Source: Candidatus Poribacteria bacterium (lineage in GTDB: Bacteria > Poribacteria > WGA-4E > WGA-3G). Taken from it: a DNA stretch of 64,000 nucleotides. Location: positions 558,001 to 622,000 of the forward strand of contig OY282386.1 of the NCBI GenBank assembly GCA_958295945.1, given 5' to 3'. Both the position numbers and the translations under genes were made by a program. The notes beneath the pieces are model-generated. The model did no database searches, was not told the DNA's origin, and worked only from the letters and a program-made list of their open reading frames with translations. Positions 17,627-26,574 of the stretch are shown here, one piece after another (positions within the stretch are counted from its first letter, which is position 1; each line of letters opens with the position of its first letter).

Positions 17627-19447
17627 ATGAATCTGAAGGTTTACATTCTAAATTGCTTATGGTGTCTTACATTCCTCCTTAGCTGCAATTCACCTCCAGA
17701 CAAGTTAGAGGAAATGGTTTTAATTCCTGCAGGTGAATTTCAAATGGGAACCTATGATGCAATAAGGGAAAGAAACGATTATTCAAAAGATATTGCTCAC
17801 ATGCACGCTTGGATGGACGAACAACCTGTTCACACAGTCTATCTTGATAGTTATTTTATGGACAGATACCCTGTGACAAATAGACAATATAGAGAATTCA
17901 TACTTGCAAATCCTGAATGGCAAAAAGGGCAGATCAATTCAGTATACTATGATGTAAATTATCTAAGCGATTGGAAAGGAAATAACTATCCGCGTTGGAA
18001 AGGTAATCACCCTGTCACCTCAGTAAGTTGGTATGCAGCGATGGCTTATGCACAGTGGAAAGGAAAAAGGTTACCCACAGAAGCTGAATGGGAAAAAGCA
18101 GCACGTGGTGGTTTGAAAAATAAAAGATTCCCATGGGGTGATACTATAGATAAAACGAAAGCAAATTATGGAAAAAACATAGGAAAGAACACACCCGTAG
18201 ACGAATATCCGCCAAATCAATACGGATTATATGATATGTCTGGAAATGCTATGGAAATGGTATTAGACGCATATAATGCACACTATTATTCAATATCACC
18301 GAGATGGAATCCTGTTGCTGGTGCTGATACTATTGATCAAATAATTGATGATTACAAGAATGTAGGAACACAACGTGTTGTACGTGGGGGTTCATGGGCA
18401 AATCACATACCGTATGTGCAAGTGTCTGATAGAAATAGAACTGATCCGGACAGTACTGGAGAACTCGGTGGGTTCCGTTGTGTGAAAGATGCATCTATTG
18501 AAAGAGACGAAGATAGATATTCTGTTCAGTCTTTTACAATCCGTCCTTTTGCTGGAAGTCCAATAAAACCCAGTACAAAAATTACAATCAGATTTAATGC
18601 CATTCCTGAAAACTTGAACGTAAAGCAAATTGCTTCACCTTTCTCTGAGAATATAGTTACTGTGGAAAACAAGAGAATAGTCACAATTATGGGAATCTTT
18701 ACACCAGGGGAACTCAATTTAGAAATTACATGGAAGGGTGGAAGAACTGTTTTAGATTATGTTGTTGATGCATCAATTGCTGAAAACATGGTCTTGATTC
18801 CTGCTGGTGAATTTGAATTTGGGAATAAACAAGCACAAAACAATGTCTATACGGATGCTTTTTACATAGACAAATATGAGGTTACCGTTGGCGAGTATAA
18901 GCACTTTGTCAGTGAAACTGGAAACCGCTCACCAAACTGGGATTACATTTCCAAATTCTCTCCAACTGATAAGCATCCGATGATTTTAGTTAAATGGTAC
19001 GATGCTATGCTATATGCACGTTGGGTAGGGAAGCGATTGCCAACAGAAGCAGAATGGGAAAAGGCAGCTCGCGGCGGTTTGGCAGGAAAAAAATATCCAT
19101 GGGGTGATACACCACCAGATGGCACACAAACTAACTTATCTGGCATTGAAGACGGTTTTGAATTCTCCGCACCCGTTGGAAGTTTCATACCTAATAATTA
19201 CGGTTTATACGACATGTTAGGAAATGTAAGCGAATGGTGTTTGGACAGTTATAAGGCTAACGCCGATTCCAATAAAAAAATTGCAGATACAACTTCTAAT
19301 TTCTATAAGATTGAATCTGGTCGTGGAGTACGAGGAGGGGCTTGGTCTTACAAGTCATACCAACTATATGGAAGCTATAGGTCATATATTCCATCTGTCA
19401 ACAAAGAAGATATCGGTTTCCGTTGTGTCAGACCTGTAAAACCGTGA
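17627..19447 (+). CDS. lipoprotein with two formylglycine-generating-enzyme-like (SUMF1) domains
   Basis: 606 residues. The signal peptide ends in the lipobox LLSC (Cys about residue 20). Domain 1 (about 27-285) runs from MVLIPAGEFQMGTYDA to GGFRCVKD. A beta-sandwich-like linker follows (about 290-385). Domain 2 (about 388-605) runs from MVLIPAGEFEFGN to GFRCVRP. Each has LPTEAEWEKAARGG and YGLYDM. The paired cysteines that active FGE uses before RYR/GFRC are absent in both copies (VRGGSWANHI, VRGGAWSYKS), so sulfatase activation is unlikely. A binding or structural role in the cell envelope is more likely. The stop lies 3 bases from the convergent cobA-hemD stop. Confidence 0.88.
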   Translation: MNLKVYILNCLWCLTFLLSCNSPPDKLEEMVLIPAGEFQMGTYDAIRERNDYSKDIAHMHAWMDEQPVHTVYLDSYFMDRYPVTNRQYREFILANPEWQKGQINSVYYDVNYLSDWKGNNYPRWKGNHPVTSVSWYAAMAYAQWKGKRLPTEAEWEKAARGGLKNKRFPWGDTIDKTKANYGKNIGKNTPVDEYPPNQYGLYDMSGNAMEMVLDAYNAHYYSISPRWNPVAGADTIDQIIDDYKNVGTQRVVRGGSWANHIPYVQVSDRNRTDPDSTGELGGFRCVKDASIERDEDRYSVQSFTIRPFAGSPIKPSTKITIRFNAIPENLNVKQIASPFSENIVTVENKRIVTIMGIFTPGELNLEITWKGGRTVLDYVVDASIAENMVLIPAGEFEFGNKQAQNNVYTDAFYIDKYEVTVGEYKHFVSETGNRSPNWDYISKFSPTDKHPMILVKWYDAMLYARWVGKRLPTEAEWEKAARGGLAGKKYPWGDTPPDGTQTNLSGIEDGFEFSAPVGSFIPNNYGLYDMLGNVSEWCLDSYKANADSNKKIADTTSNFYKIESGRGVRGGAWSYKSYQLYGSYRSYIPSVNKEDIGFRCVRPVKP

Positions 19448-19450
19448 TTG

Positions 19451-20962
19451 TTAAATATAAACAGCGATAATTGCTTCTGCGAGACTTTCTATTGTTGCTT
19501 CTTTCGCCACTAAGTCAACATGCACACCGTGTTCCTCTGCAGTTGCTTTAGTTGACGGACCGATAACAGCAACCCTAACCTTACTAAGCAAATCCTTTGG
19601 TGTGTTATGGGGAAACATTTCAAGAAAGTTGGTAACGGTTGAGGAACTGGTAAAAGTGACCACATCAATTTTGCCATCTAAAAGGTCTTTTTCAAGAACA
19701 TCGTTGTAATCATTACGCACTTTGACAGTATCATATATCGGAAGATCGTCAACCACAGCACCTTTGTGATGTAGCGCATCAGGTAAGTCTGCACTTGCAA
19801 TTTTTGCTCTCGGTAGCAAAACCTTCTTACCATTCACATCATCAATCTCTGCTGTAATAACACTTGCTTGAGATCGAGAGGGAATGAAATCAGGAGTTAT
19901 TCCTATGGTATTTAATGCTGTAACGGTCTTTGGTCCAACAGCACAGATTTTGCTGTCACCAAATGCTCGCGTATCCAAGCCTTTATCCCGTATGTGTTGA
20001 TAGTATATCTCAACAGCATTGACACTCGTAAATATCACCCAGTCATATTCTTTAGGAGAAGGTATGTCTGAACAATGTCCTTCAAGCGAGTGAATTTCAA
20101 TAGTCGGAAATTGAATGACTTCTGCCCCGTTTTCCTCAAGTATATCAGCAAATTCGCTTGCTTGTGCCCGCGCCCGGGTTACAAGGATTCGTTTACCGAA
20201 TAGTGGTTTGCTATCAAACCATCGGAGTTGTTCCCGTAAACTATTAACCTCACCGACAACGATAATTGCAGGACTTTTCAGCTGTGCAGATTCAACTTTT
20301 TCCACAATATCTGCAAGTGTGCCTTGAACTACAAACTGTTGTGGAGTCGTTCCAACACGAACCAAACTCACAGGTGTGTCTGCATCTCGTCCATATCTCG
20401 TGAGACGATCAACTATCTGACTGAGATGTGCTACACCCATATAGACTACGAGGGTGTCAACGGCTTTTGCGAGATATTCCCATTTGATGTTGGAATCGGG
20501 ATGAAGTGCTGCAGAGTGTCCTGTAACAAATGCTACCGAAGATGCATAATCACGATGCGTAACAGGCATACCAGCATAAGCAGATGCGGCAACGGCAGAA
20601 GTAATACCCGGTACAACTTCAAACGGAATACCCGCTTCTACGAGTGCCATCGCTTCTTCTCCACCGCGTCCGAAAATATACGGGTCTCCCCCTTTCAGAC
20701 GAACAACCACCTTACCTGCTTTGGCATGTTGTACAAGCAATTTGTTGAGTTCTGCTTGACGTGTAGCACGGATTCTGGGGTCGGGAGCTTTGATCTTTTC
20801 TGTGTGCAATGGACAATGTTCAAGCAATACATCGTTCAATAACAGATCGTAGATAACTACATCTGCTTTCTGCAAACATTCTAACCCTTTTACGGTAATT
20901 AGCTTCTTATCTCCTGGACCAGCACCTACAATATAAACGATACCTGTTTCGGTTGTATTCAT
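19451..20962 (-). CDS. cobA-hemD: uroporphyrinogen-III C-methyltransferase / uroporphyrinogen-III synthase fusion
   Basis: 503 residues with two enzymes. Residues 1-245 are SUMT (CobA): VYIVGAGPGD at the start, LKGGDPYIFGRGGEEA near 85, and VVYMGVAHL for S-adenosylmethionine binding; it makes precorrin-2. Residues about 255-500 are HemD, which cyclises hydroxymethylbilane to uroporphyrinogen III (GKRILVTRARAQASEFA, VIFTSVNAV, AVGPKT, VTFTSSSTV). It is the last gene of the minus-strand heme group, 21 bases after hemC. Fusion channels hydroxymethylbilane toward siroheme or cobalamin-type tetrapyrroles. Confidence 0.95.
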   Translation of the reverse strand: MNTTETGIVYIVGAGPGDKKLITVKGLECLQKADVVIYDLLLNDVLLEHCPLHTEKIKAPDPRIRATRQAELNKLLVQHAKAGKVVVRLKGGDPYIFGRGGEEAMALVEAGIPFEVVPGITSAVAASAYAGMPVTHRDYASSVAFVTGHSAALHPDSNIKWEYLAKAVDTLVVYMGVAHLSQIVDRLTRYGRDADTPVSLVRVGTTPQQFVVQGTLADIVEKVESAQLKSPAIIVVGEVNSLREQLRWFDSKPLFGKRILVTRARAQASEFADILEENGAEVIQFPTIEIHSLEGHCSDIPSPKEYDWVIFTSVNAVEIYYQHIRDKGLDTRAFGDSKICAVGPKTVTALNTIGITPDFIPSRSQASVITAEIDDVNGKKVLLPRAKIASADLPDALHHKGAVVDDLPIYDTVKVRNDYNDVLEKDLLDGKIDVVTFTSSSTVTNFLEMFPHNTPKDLLSKVRVAVIGPSTKATAEEHGVHVDLVAKEATIESLAEAIIAVYI

Positions 20963-20983
20963 GTGTGTTTTCTTCTGATATAA

Positions 20984-21895
20984 TTAGGAATTCAGGAGTT
21001 CTCTTGCGCCCTTATTTAGCAATTTTTCTGCAACAACACTACCTATTTGTTTTGGACTATCAATTTCCCCAGATTCCATTTCAACAATTCGGTTCTTACC
21101 TTCAGGATGGCATACTGTAGCAATGATAGAAAGTTCACCATCTTTGTCTTTCGCATAAGCTCCGATAGGAAGTTGACATCCTCCACCAAGGTGTTCCAAC
21201 ACTGTTCTCTCAGCAGTAATTTCTGCAGTAGTCGTAGGATCATTCAGAGGTGCAAGCAGTTCATTCGTGTTAACATCGTTCTCACGTGTTTCAATTGCGA
21301 GTGCACCCTGTCCTACTGCAGGTATCATCTGATCAACATCAAAATATTGTGTGATAACATCATGTTTATTAAGTCGTTTTAACCCCGCTGCAGCAAGTAT
21401 AATCCCATCAAGATCGGTCTCTTGTAGTTTCCGTATTCGCGTATCAACATTACCCCGTACATCAACGACTTTTAGATCTAAACGAAGATATAGGAGTTGC
21501 GCTTTTCGTCTTGGACTTGTAGTGCCGATTATTGCGCCATTGTGTAAATCCTGTAGCGAAACACCTATAGAGGTTATAAGCACATCACGCGGATCCTCAC
21601 GTGAAGGGATAGCTGCAATGTGTAATCCATTTGGTAATTCTGTGGGTAGGTCTTTAAGGCTATGAACAGCAAGGTCTATCTTACCATTTAACAATGCGAT
21701 CTCAATCTCTTTGGTAAAAACACCTTTTCCAAGTCCAACTAAAGAACGATTCTGGATAGTGTCTCCGGTGGTTTTGATGATCTTAAGTTCAATTTCAACA
21801 TTAGGGAAATGTTGTGATAATTCATGCTTTACATATTCTGCTTGCCAGAGGGCAAGTTGACTACCACGCGTGCCGATTGTAACAGAGCTAGTCAT
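20984..21895 (-). CDS. hemC: hydroxymethylbilane synthase (porphobilinogen deaminase)
   Basis: Joins four porphobilinogens into hydroxymethylbilane. 303 residues, normal length. GTRGSQLALWQAEYV at the N-terminus, SLKDLPTELPNGL near 85, RREDPRD-like region SREDPRDVL, and the dipyrromethane-cofactor Cys in EHLGGGCQLPIGAYA (about residue 240). Its ATG overlaps the hemA stop by ATGA (21892-21895), so translation is coupled to hemA. Confidence 0.97.
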   Translation of the reverse strand: MTSSVTIGTRGSQLALWQAEYVKHELSQHFPNVEIELKIIKTTGDTIQNRSLVGLGKGVFTKEIEIALLNGKIDLAVHSLKDLPTELPNGLHIAAIPSREDPRDVLITSIGVSLQDLHNGAIIGTTSPRRKAQLLYLRLDLKVVDVRGNVDTRIRKLQETDLDGIILAAAGLKRLNKHDVITQYFDVDQMIPAVGQGALAIETRENDVNTNELLAPLNDPTTTAEITAERTVLEHLGGGCQLPIGAYAKDKDGELSIIATVCHPEGKNRIVEMESGEIDSPKQIGSVVAEKLLNKGARELLNS

Positions 21896-23193
21896 TTCTG
21901 TTCCTTTTCATTATCTGCATCCAATGCAAACAAGTCTTGAAGTGCCTGAACATATTTTCCATGATCTGACAATCCATCATGAACAGCATTGCGTAGATTT
22001 TCGACTGGGAGGTGCAGTAGTTTTTTGATAATCGCCTGTGTCATCGCTGCAGCGTCTGCTTCTTGTGTATTGGATAATCCTGTTTTGTCAAGGAATGACT
22101 GTAGTTCAGTATCAGCGACTGCTTGAAATTGCTGATGTAAAGCCTTGATAGTTGGATTGACTTCAAGTATTTTTAAGTGATCATGGAACCGTTTCGCCTC
22201 CTGGGTAACTATCAGTTCTGCACGCGTTGCTTCTTGTTGTCTATCCTTGAGATTTGACGCAACAACAGCCTCTAAATCATCAATGTTATACAGGAATGCA
22301 TGGTTGATTTTACTAACATCCGGTTCAATATCACGTGGAACAGCGATGTCAATGAGAAACATATATCGGTGTTTCCGTTTTCTCATGATTTCAGCAAGTG
22401 GTTTACGTTCAATGAGGTAATGTGGTGCATCTGTAGAACTAATTACTATATCAGCATTAATAAGAAAATTGAGATCGTCTTCATAAGCAACAGGGATACC
22501 TTTGAACTTTTCAGCAATATTCACTGCTTTTTGATATGTGCGGTTTGCAACTATAACCTTATTCACCCCGTTAGCAACGAGATGTTTTGCTGTCAATTCA
22601 CTCATTTCACCTGCGCCTAATATCGCAACTGTTTTGTCTTCTAAAGTGGTAAATATCTTCTTGGCAAGTTCTACAGCGGCATAACTGATTGAAACAGCAC
22701 CCGAAGCGATTGTCGTCTCTGAACGAATTTTTTTGCCAACGCTGAACGCTTTCGTAAAAAGTTTATTCAGTATAGTTCCTGACCCACCAGCAGAACGAGA
22801 AATGTCATACGCCTCTTTAACTTGTCCCAAAATCTGTGATTCACCAACAACCATCGAATCAAGACTTGATGTTACACGGAATAGATGCTGGATAGAATCC
22901 ATGTTGTTATGGAGATAACTCCATTTCTTAAGTGTATCAAGGCCTATGCGGTGATAACGGGATAGAAAGTCAAGAAGTATTTTGGATGGTGCTTGGTTTA
23001 TCCGGTGCGTATTTGCAACAGCGTATACCTCAACTCTGTTACAGGTTGAGAGAATCACAGATTCTTGTAGTGAATAAGAATCGCGAAGTTGATTGAGAGA
23101 GTCAATAAGTTGTTCATCGGAAAAAGCCAATTTTTCTCTGAATTCAATTGGGGCAACATGATGACTTGTTCCGATAGAGACAATCTGGTTCAT
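21892..23193 (-). CDS. hemA: glutamyl-tRNA reductase
   Basis: Reduces glutamyl-tRNA to glutamate-1-semialdehyde, first step of the C5 pathway. 433 residues. N-terminal VSIGTSHHVAPIEFREKLAF, catalytic Cys in ILSTCNRVEVYA (about residue 50), SSLDSMVVGESQILGQVKEAY near 105, and the NADPH domain AILGAGEMSELTAKHL. A C-terminal dimerisation helix region follows. The upstream 115 bases contain the end of a TnpB element, so hemA probably needs a promoter inside or next to that element. Confidence 0.97.
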   Translation of the reverse strand: MNQIVSIGTSHHVAPIEFREKLAFSDEQLIDSLNQLRDSYSLQESVILSTCNRVEVYAVANTHRINQAPSKILLDFLSRYHRIGLDTLKKWSYLHNNMDSIQHLFRVTSSLDSMVVGESQILGQVKEAYDISRSAGGSGTILNKLFTKAFSVGKKIRSETTIASGAVSISYAAVELAKKIFTTLEDKTVAILGAGEMSELTAKHLVANGVNKVIVANRTYQKAVNIAEKFKGIPVAYEDDLNFLINADIVISSTDAPHYLIERKPLAEIMRKRKHRYMFLIDIAVPRDIEPDVSKINHAFLYNIDDLEAVVASNLKDRQQEATRAELIVTQEAKRFHDHLKILEVNPTIKALHQQFQAVADTELQSFLDKTGLSNTQEADAAAMTQAIIKKLLHLPVENLRNAVHDGLSDHGKYVQALQDLFALDADNEKEQK

Positions 23194-23225
23194 AGTTCTT
23201 ACTCAACGTTGATTCGTCATAGTGA

Positions 23226-24576
23226 CCCACAACCTAAAGGATGGGGCTTGTGCTTCCTTGACAACAGCGTTTCTCCAAAAGGATCCCCCATCTCACGTCA
23301 TCTCCACTTTAGGCAGCTAAGCCTGCCTGTTTGATATTGATAGATGCATTGATGTCTCTATCATGTTCAGTCTGGCACGAAGGACATATCCAGTGTCTAT
23401 CTGAAAGTGTTAGCTTATCGTTTATGTGTCCGCAGTTGCTACAGGGTTTTGTTGTAGCTGTCCATTGTCCGATTTTGAGGAAAGTTTTATCGTGTTTCGC
23501 ACACTTGAATGCCAACACTTGAATGAACTGGTAAAAAGCGAGATCACTGACTTTGCGTCCCCAGAGGCGTTTCATGCCGTCTATATTTAGTGTTTCAAAG
23601 CACAAGGCATCAAAATGCCTGCAAAGGTCTGTAGCAAGTTTCCACTGCCAGTCAAGACGTTGTTGTGCTATCTTCCTATACTGCCGCAACAACGCACGGA
23701 TAGCACGATACCAATTGCCTGATCCCTTGACTTTACGACTCACGCTTTTATTCAGTGTTCTCAACTTGTTCAAGGACTTTTTCAAAAACTGCGGAGACAC
23801 AATCTTATTCCCATTAGAAGTTGTGAGAAAAGTTTTCAATCCGAAATCAAAGCCAGCACTTTCACCTGTCTTCGCAAAAGATTTCGGTGTGTCAACGTTA
23901 TCACAAGAAAAGCAGATCCAGTAATCGCCACACCTGTCACGCTTGAGGGTTATTGTTTTGATGTCACCTGTTATTTCACGATATTTGTGAAAGGAGAACC
24001 ACGTATCTATACAGTTGATTTTGATACGGTTCCCTTCAAGTTTATAGCCTGCCTGTGTAAACGTCATGGAGTTGTATTTATGTTGCGGTTTGATTTTCGG
24101 TCTACCTACTTTGCATGTTGTCTTGCCAGACTTGCGATCTTTCATATTTCTGAAAAATGCATCATAAGCTTTGCCCATACGCAATACAACATCTTGAACA
24201 ACTTGACTCGGTAGTTGTTTCCAATGTGGGTTCGTTCGCTTTTTCAACTTCGCAATATGACGATTCATCGTATAGGCAGATATGTTTTTCTTATATATGC
24301 GATAATACCTTTTCTGCAATCGCATAATATGCACATGGATCTGATGCATATCGTCAAGCAGATTACCAAGTTTTAGCGTGTTTTTTTGATTTTGTATCTT
24401 GTATTTATAGGTTTTTCTCATGGTATGCCTTCTCGGTGAAGAACCCTTTTCGCATCGTTAGTAGTGTGGCAGATGCTAACGACATCCACCACTGAAAAGG
24501 TAATTGTATTATAGGGTGTTTCTTTCTCAAAATCAACCTTTTTGCCCATCTACATCCCGCAAGCTAAAGCATGGGG
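23226..24576 (-). mobile_element. IS200/IS605-type element with tnpB only
   Basis: Similar subterminal hairpins flank the tnpB gene in the same orientation. At 23226-23246 it is CCCACAACCTAAAGGATGGGG. At 24556-24576 it is CCCGCAAGCTAAAGCATGGG(G). Imperfect hairpins of this sort mark the ends that TnpA recognises, and the downstream one overlaps the expected omega-RNA scaffold. No tnpA is present, so movement would need a transposase in trans. True ends are a few bases beyond these hairpins. Confidence 0.75.
23309..24421 (-). CDS. tnpB: TnpB RNA-guided nuclease of an IS200/IS605 element
   Basis: 370 residues, intact. RuvC-like catalytic residues are visible: Asp in SAGFDFGLK (about 190), Glu in CFETLNIDGM (about 275) and Asp in EHDRDINASINI (about 355). 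The zinc ribbon is CSNCGH...CPSCQ. The N-terminus starts with the usual YKYKIQNQKN. TnpB is known to cut DNA at sites specified by an omega-RNA made from the element's downstream end. That end lies 30-115 bases upstream of hemA, so any guide would derive from the hemA leader. All catalytic residues look present. Confidence 0.93.
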   Translation of the reverse strand: MRKTYKYKIQNQKNTLKLGNLLDDMHQIHVHIMRLQKRYYRIYKKNISAYTMNRHIAKLKKRTNPHWKQLPSQVVQDVVLRMGKAYDAFFRNMKDRKSGKTTCKVGRPKIKPQHKYNSMTFTQAGYKLEGNRIKINCIDTWFSFHKYREITGDIKTITLKRDRCGDYWICFSCDNVDTPKSFAKTGESAGFDFGLKTFLTTSNGNKIVSPQFLKKSLNKLRTLNKSVSRKVKGSGNWYRAIRALLRQYRKIAQQRLDWQWKLATDLCRHFDALCFETLNIDGMKRLWGRKVSDLAFYQFIQVLAFKCAKHDKTFLKIGQWTATTKPCSNCGHINDKLTLSDRHWICPSCQTEHDRDINASINIKQAGLAA

Positions 24577-24666
24577 ATTTGACGGGAAGAGCGTTAATTT
24601 CCTAAACCATAAGTTTAAAAATTATATCACAATAAAGTTTAAAAGTCAAATTTAGCAAATGTGGTT

Positions 24667-24902
24667 GGGAGTGTAAAGTTCTTGGCACGAAATTCTTACC
24701 ATCCATTGTATCGCCAAATCAAGTAATCAACGGTATGAACGCCTGTAGGCGTTCCCCCAAATCAACGCCAAATGCGCCTGTGGTATTCGCCATGATTCCC
24801 CAGGTCTCCGTGCCCCGCAATTGTTGGTAGATTAAAAGATGTCGGGGTACGGAGACCCGTAATACAATAGTTATGGTGTTTTTTGTCAAACATTACACAT
24901 CC
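24667..24902. repeat. MITE-like repeat with TGTAAAG termini
   Basis: In the 483-base gap between tnpB and the AAA gene. The left end GGGAGTGTAAAGTTCTTGGC (24667) and the right end TGTCAAACATTACACATCC (24884-24902) are imperfect inverted repeats, related to the 52.4-kb element. Inside is an inverted pair GGTCTCCGTGCCCC / GTCGGGGTACGGAGACC. Nothing gene-like is present; 24590-24660 is AT-rich without a feature I can name. Confidence 0.5.
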
Positions 24903-24904
24903 TA

Positions 24905-26536
24905 TCATATTGGAAAATTGTTCATAATATCGGCTTCAGCCAGTTGTTGGGAAGGAATCGCTTGAACCACTGGAACGATATAACTCATTATTGTGCATCC
25001 ATCAATTTCCTCTGTTTCAATAAGCGGATTTGGGTGTTGCCTGTGATCAAATACAATATAATATCCTTGGGATTCCCCTTCCGATTTAAGATATGCTGCA
25101 AGCTGCGATTTTCCTGCTTGATATCTGCGTTCACTGCGCCAAACTTTTGTTTCAATTATGTATTTCTTCCCGTTGTGTGAGACGATGAGATCCGCAATTC
25201 CTCTTCCAGTTGGCACTTCAAGATACATGGATGCACGTATCGTCCTGACAAATTCGTTAATATATGCATAAAGTAGATATTGCCCAATAAATTCCTGAGG
25301 TGTATCTGGTACTTGGAGAATTCTATAACCTACGCGAATGATGAAATTATAGAAATTCTCTAATAGTAGCTGCATATTAATCTCACCTGATTCACCGATG
25401 TACTCAGTAAATTCTAATGGAGCGTCATCTGAAATGTATTCATCCTCAAGTCCATTTATCAATGGTTTTAGTGCTTGTATGATGCAGTGGAAATATATCG
25501 GGTTGACAATCTGACACATTCTATCTTCACCTTTAGTTATAATTCCATAGGTTGCAAGTTCACTAATGGTTTCATTGTGCAGACTAAATTCAAAACTCTT
25601 ATCGTAAAAGGCGATCTGCATCAACATTTTTTCAAATCGGGGATCCCTCCGGATATTTGAAATTAGATGATCAATATTCGTATTTCTTTCGTTGATAATT
25701 CTTGCATGTGCTTGCGAAAAGTGTTCCATCTGTATTCTATCGGATTTTGGAATATCCAATTCTTCTGTTAGAATCTGTGCCATTCTATTGACAAGGAAGG
25801 GTTGGCCTGCGGTTTGTTGGTGCAATATGTCAATGACTTCAGTAGAGAACTGTTGTCCGCTCTCATCTGTATATTGTTGAAATAATTCACGCACCTGTGT
25901 CAAGGAAAAATTGGGTAGACTAAATTCATCTTGTATGTTGAAAGGTGAAATTGAACGGTCATAATTGAGCTGCGTGATATTCTTCACACCTACGATACTT
26001 AGACTATAAGGACAACGGTTACTGTGACGCAAGAGATACATGCGACGAAGTGTGTGAAGAAAATCTCTTGCTGCGGCTTGTGGAATACCGTCAAATTCGT
26101 CAATAACAATTACTAAACGCTGTGGAAATAGTAACTGCCCTAATTGCTCAAAGAATTCTTGCATCGTGAAATGATCTATCATCTCAAATTTGCCCAGAAG
26201 ATCACTTAACCCTTGCGATAGATCTATTTCTCGAATCTGAAAAACGTAACCAATCTCACGTTTTATCTCTTTCTGAAAGTCCTTGTAAAATGTTTCTGTA
26301 GAAGCATTCTTGTAGACCTCAAAATTGAGTTGTATAGGGAAATACTGCTCTTTCTCAATCTCCAATGCATCCATTGCATTCTGGAAAAAAGTTGTCTTTC
26401 CTGTCTGTCTTGGAGCAAATAATACAACATACCGTCCCTGCTTCATCCGATTGATGTAATCGGCAAGCAGTTGACTTCGGGTGACGACATAATTATCATC
26501 TGAATTAACTGGTCCCCATATACCAAACTGTCTCAT
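24905..26536 (-). CDS. AAA-like ATPase with C-terminal PD-(D/E)xK nuclease domain
   Basis: 543 residues. Residues 1-300 are a STAND/ORC-like ATPase: Walker A FAPRQTGKTTF (about 42-52), Walker B LVIVIDEFDG (about 140-150) and a winged-helix-like part. The C-terminal 120 residues carry GRGIADLIV...YIIETKVW, an intact PD-(D/E)xK core, then YQAGKSQLAAYL. Such proteins are widespread in several environmental phyla and have no fixed function; a defence or mobile-element role is suspected. It separates ccsA from hemA in the heme cluster, so it may be a later insertion. Confidence 0.85.
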   Translation of the reverse strand: MRQFGIWGPVNSDDNYVVTRSQLLADYINRMKQGRYVVLFAPRQTGKTTFFQNAMDALEIEKEQYFPIQLNFEVYKNASTETFYKDFQKEIKREIGYVFQIREIDLSQGLSDLLGKFEMIDHFTMQEFFEQLGQLLFPQRLVIVIDEFDGIPQAAARDFLHTLRRMYLLRHSNRCPYSLSIVGVKNITQLNYDRSISPFNIQDEFSLPNFSLTQVRELFQQYTDESGQQFSTEVIDILHQQTAGQPFLVNRMAQILTEELDIPKSDRIQMEHFSQAHARIINERNTNIDHLISNIRRDPRFEKMLMQIAFYDKSFEFSLHNETISELATYGIITKGEDRMCQIVNPIYFHCIIQALKPLINGLEDEYISDDAPLEFTEYIGESGEINMQLLLENFYNFIIRVGYRILQVPDTPQEFIGQYLLYAYINEFVRTIRASMYLEVPTGRGIADLIVSHNGKKYIIETKVWRSERRYQAGKSQLAAYLKSEGESQGYYIVFDHRQHPNPLIETEEIDGCTIMSYIVPVVQAIPSQQLAEADIMNNFPI

Positions 26537-26574
26537 TCTGCTTCCTCATACGGTTATTAATTGAAATAGATCAA

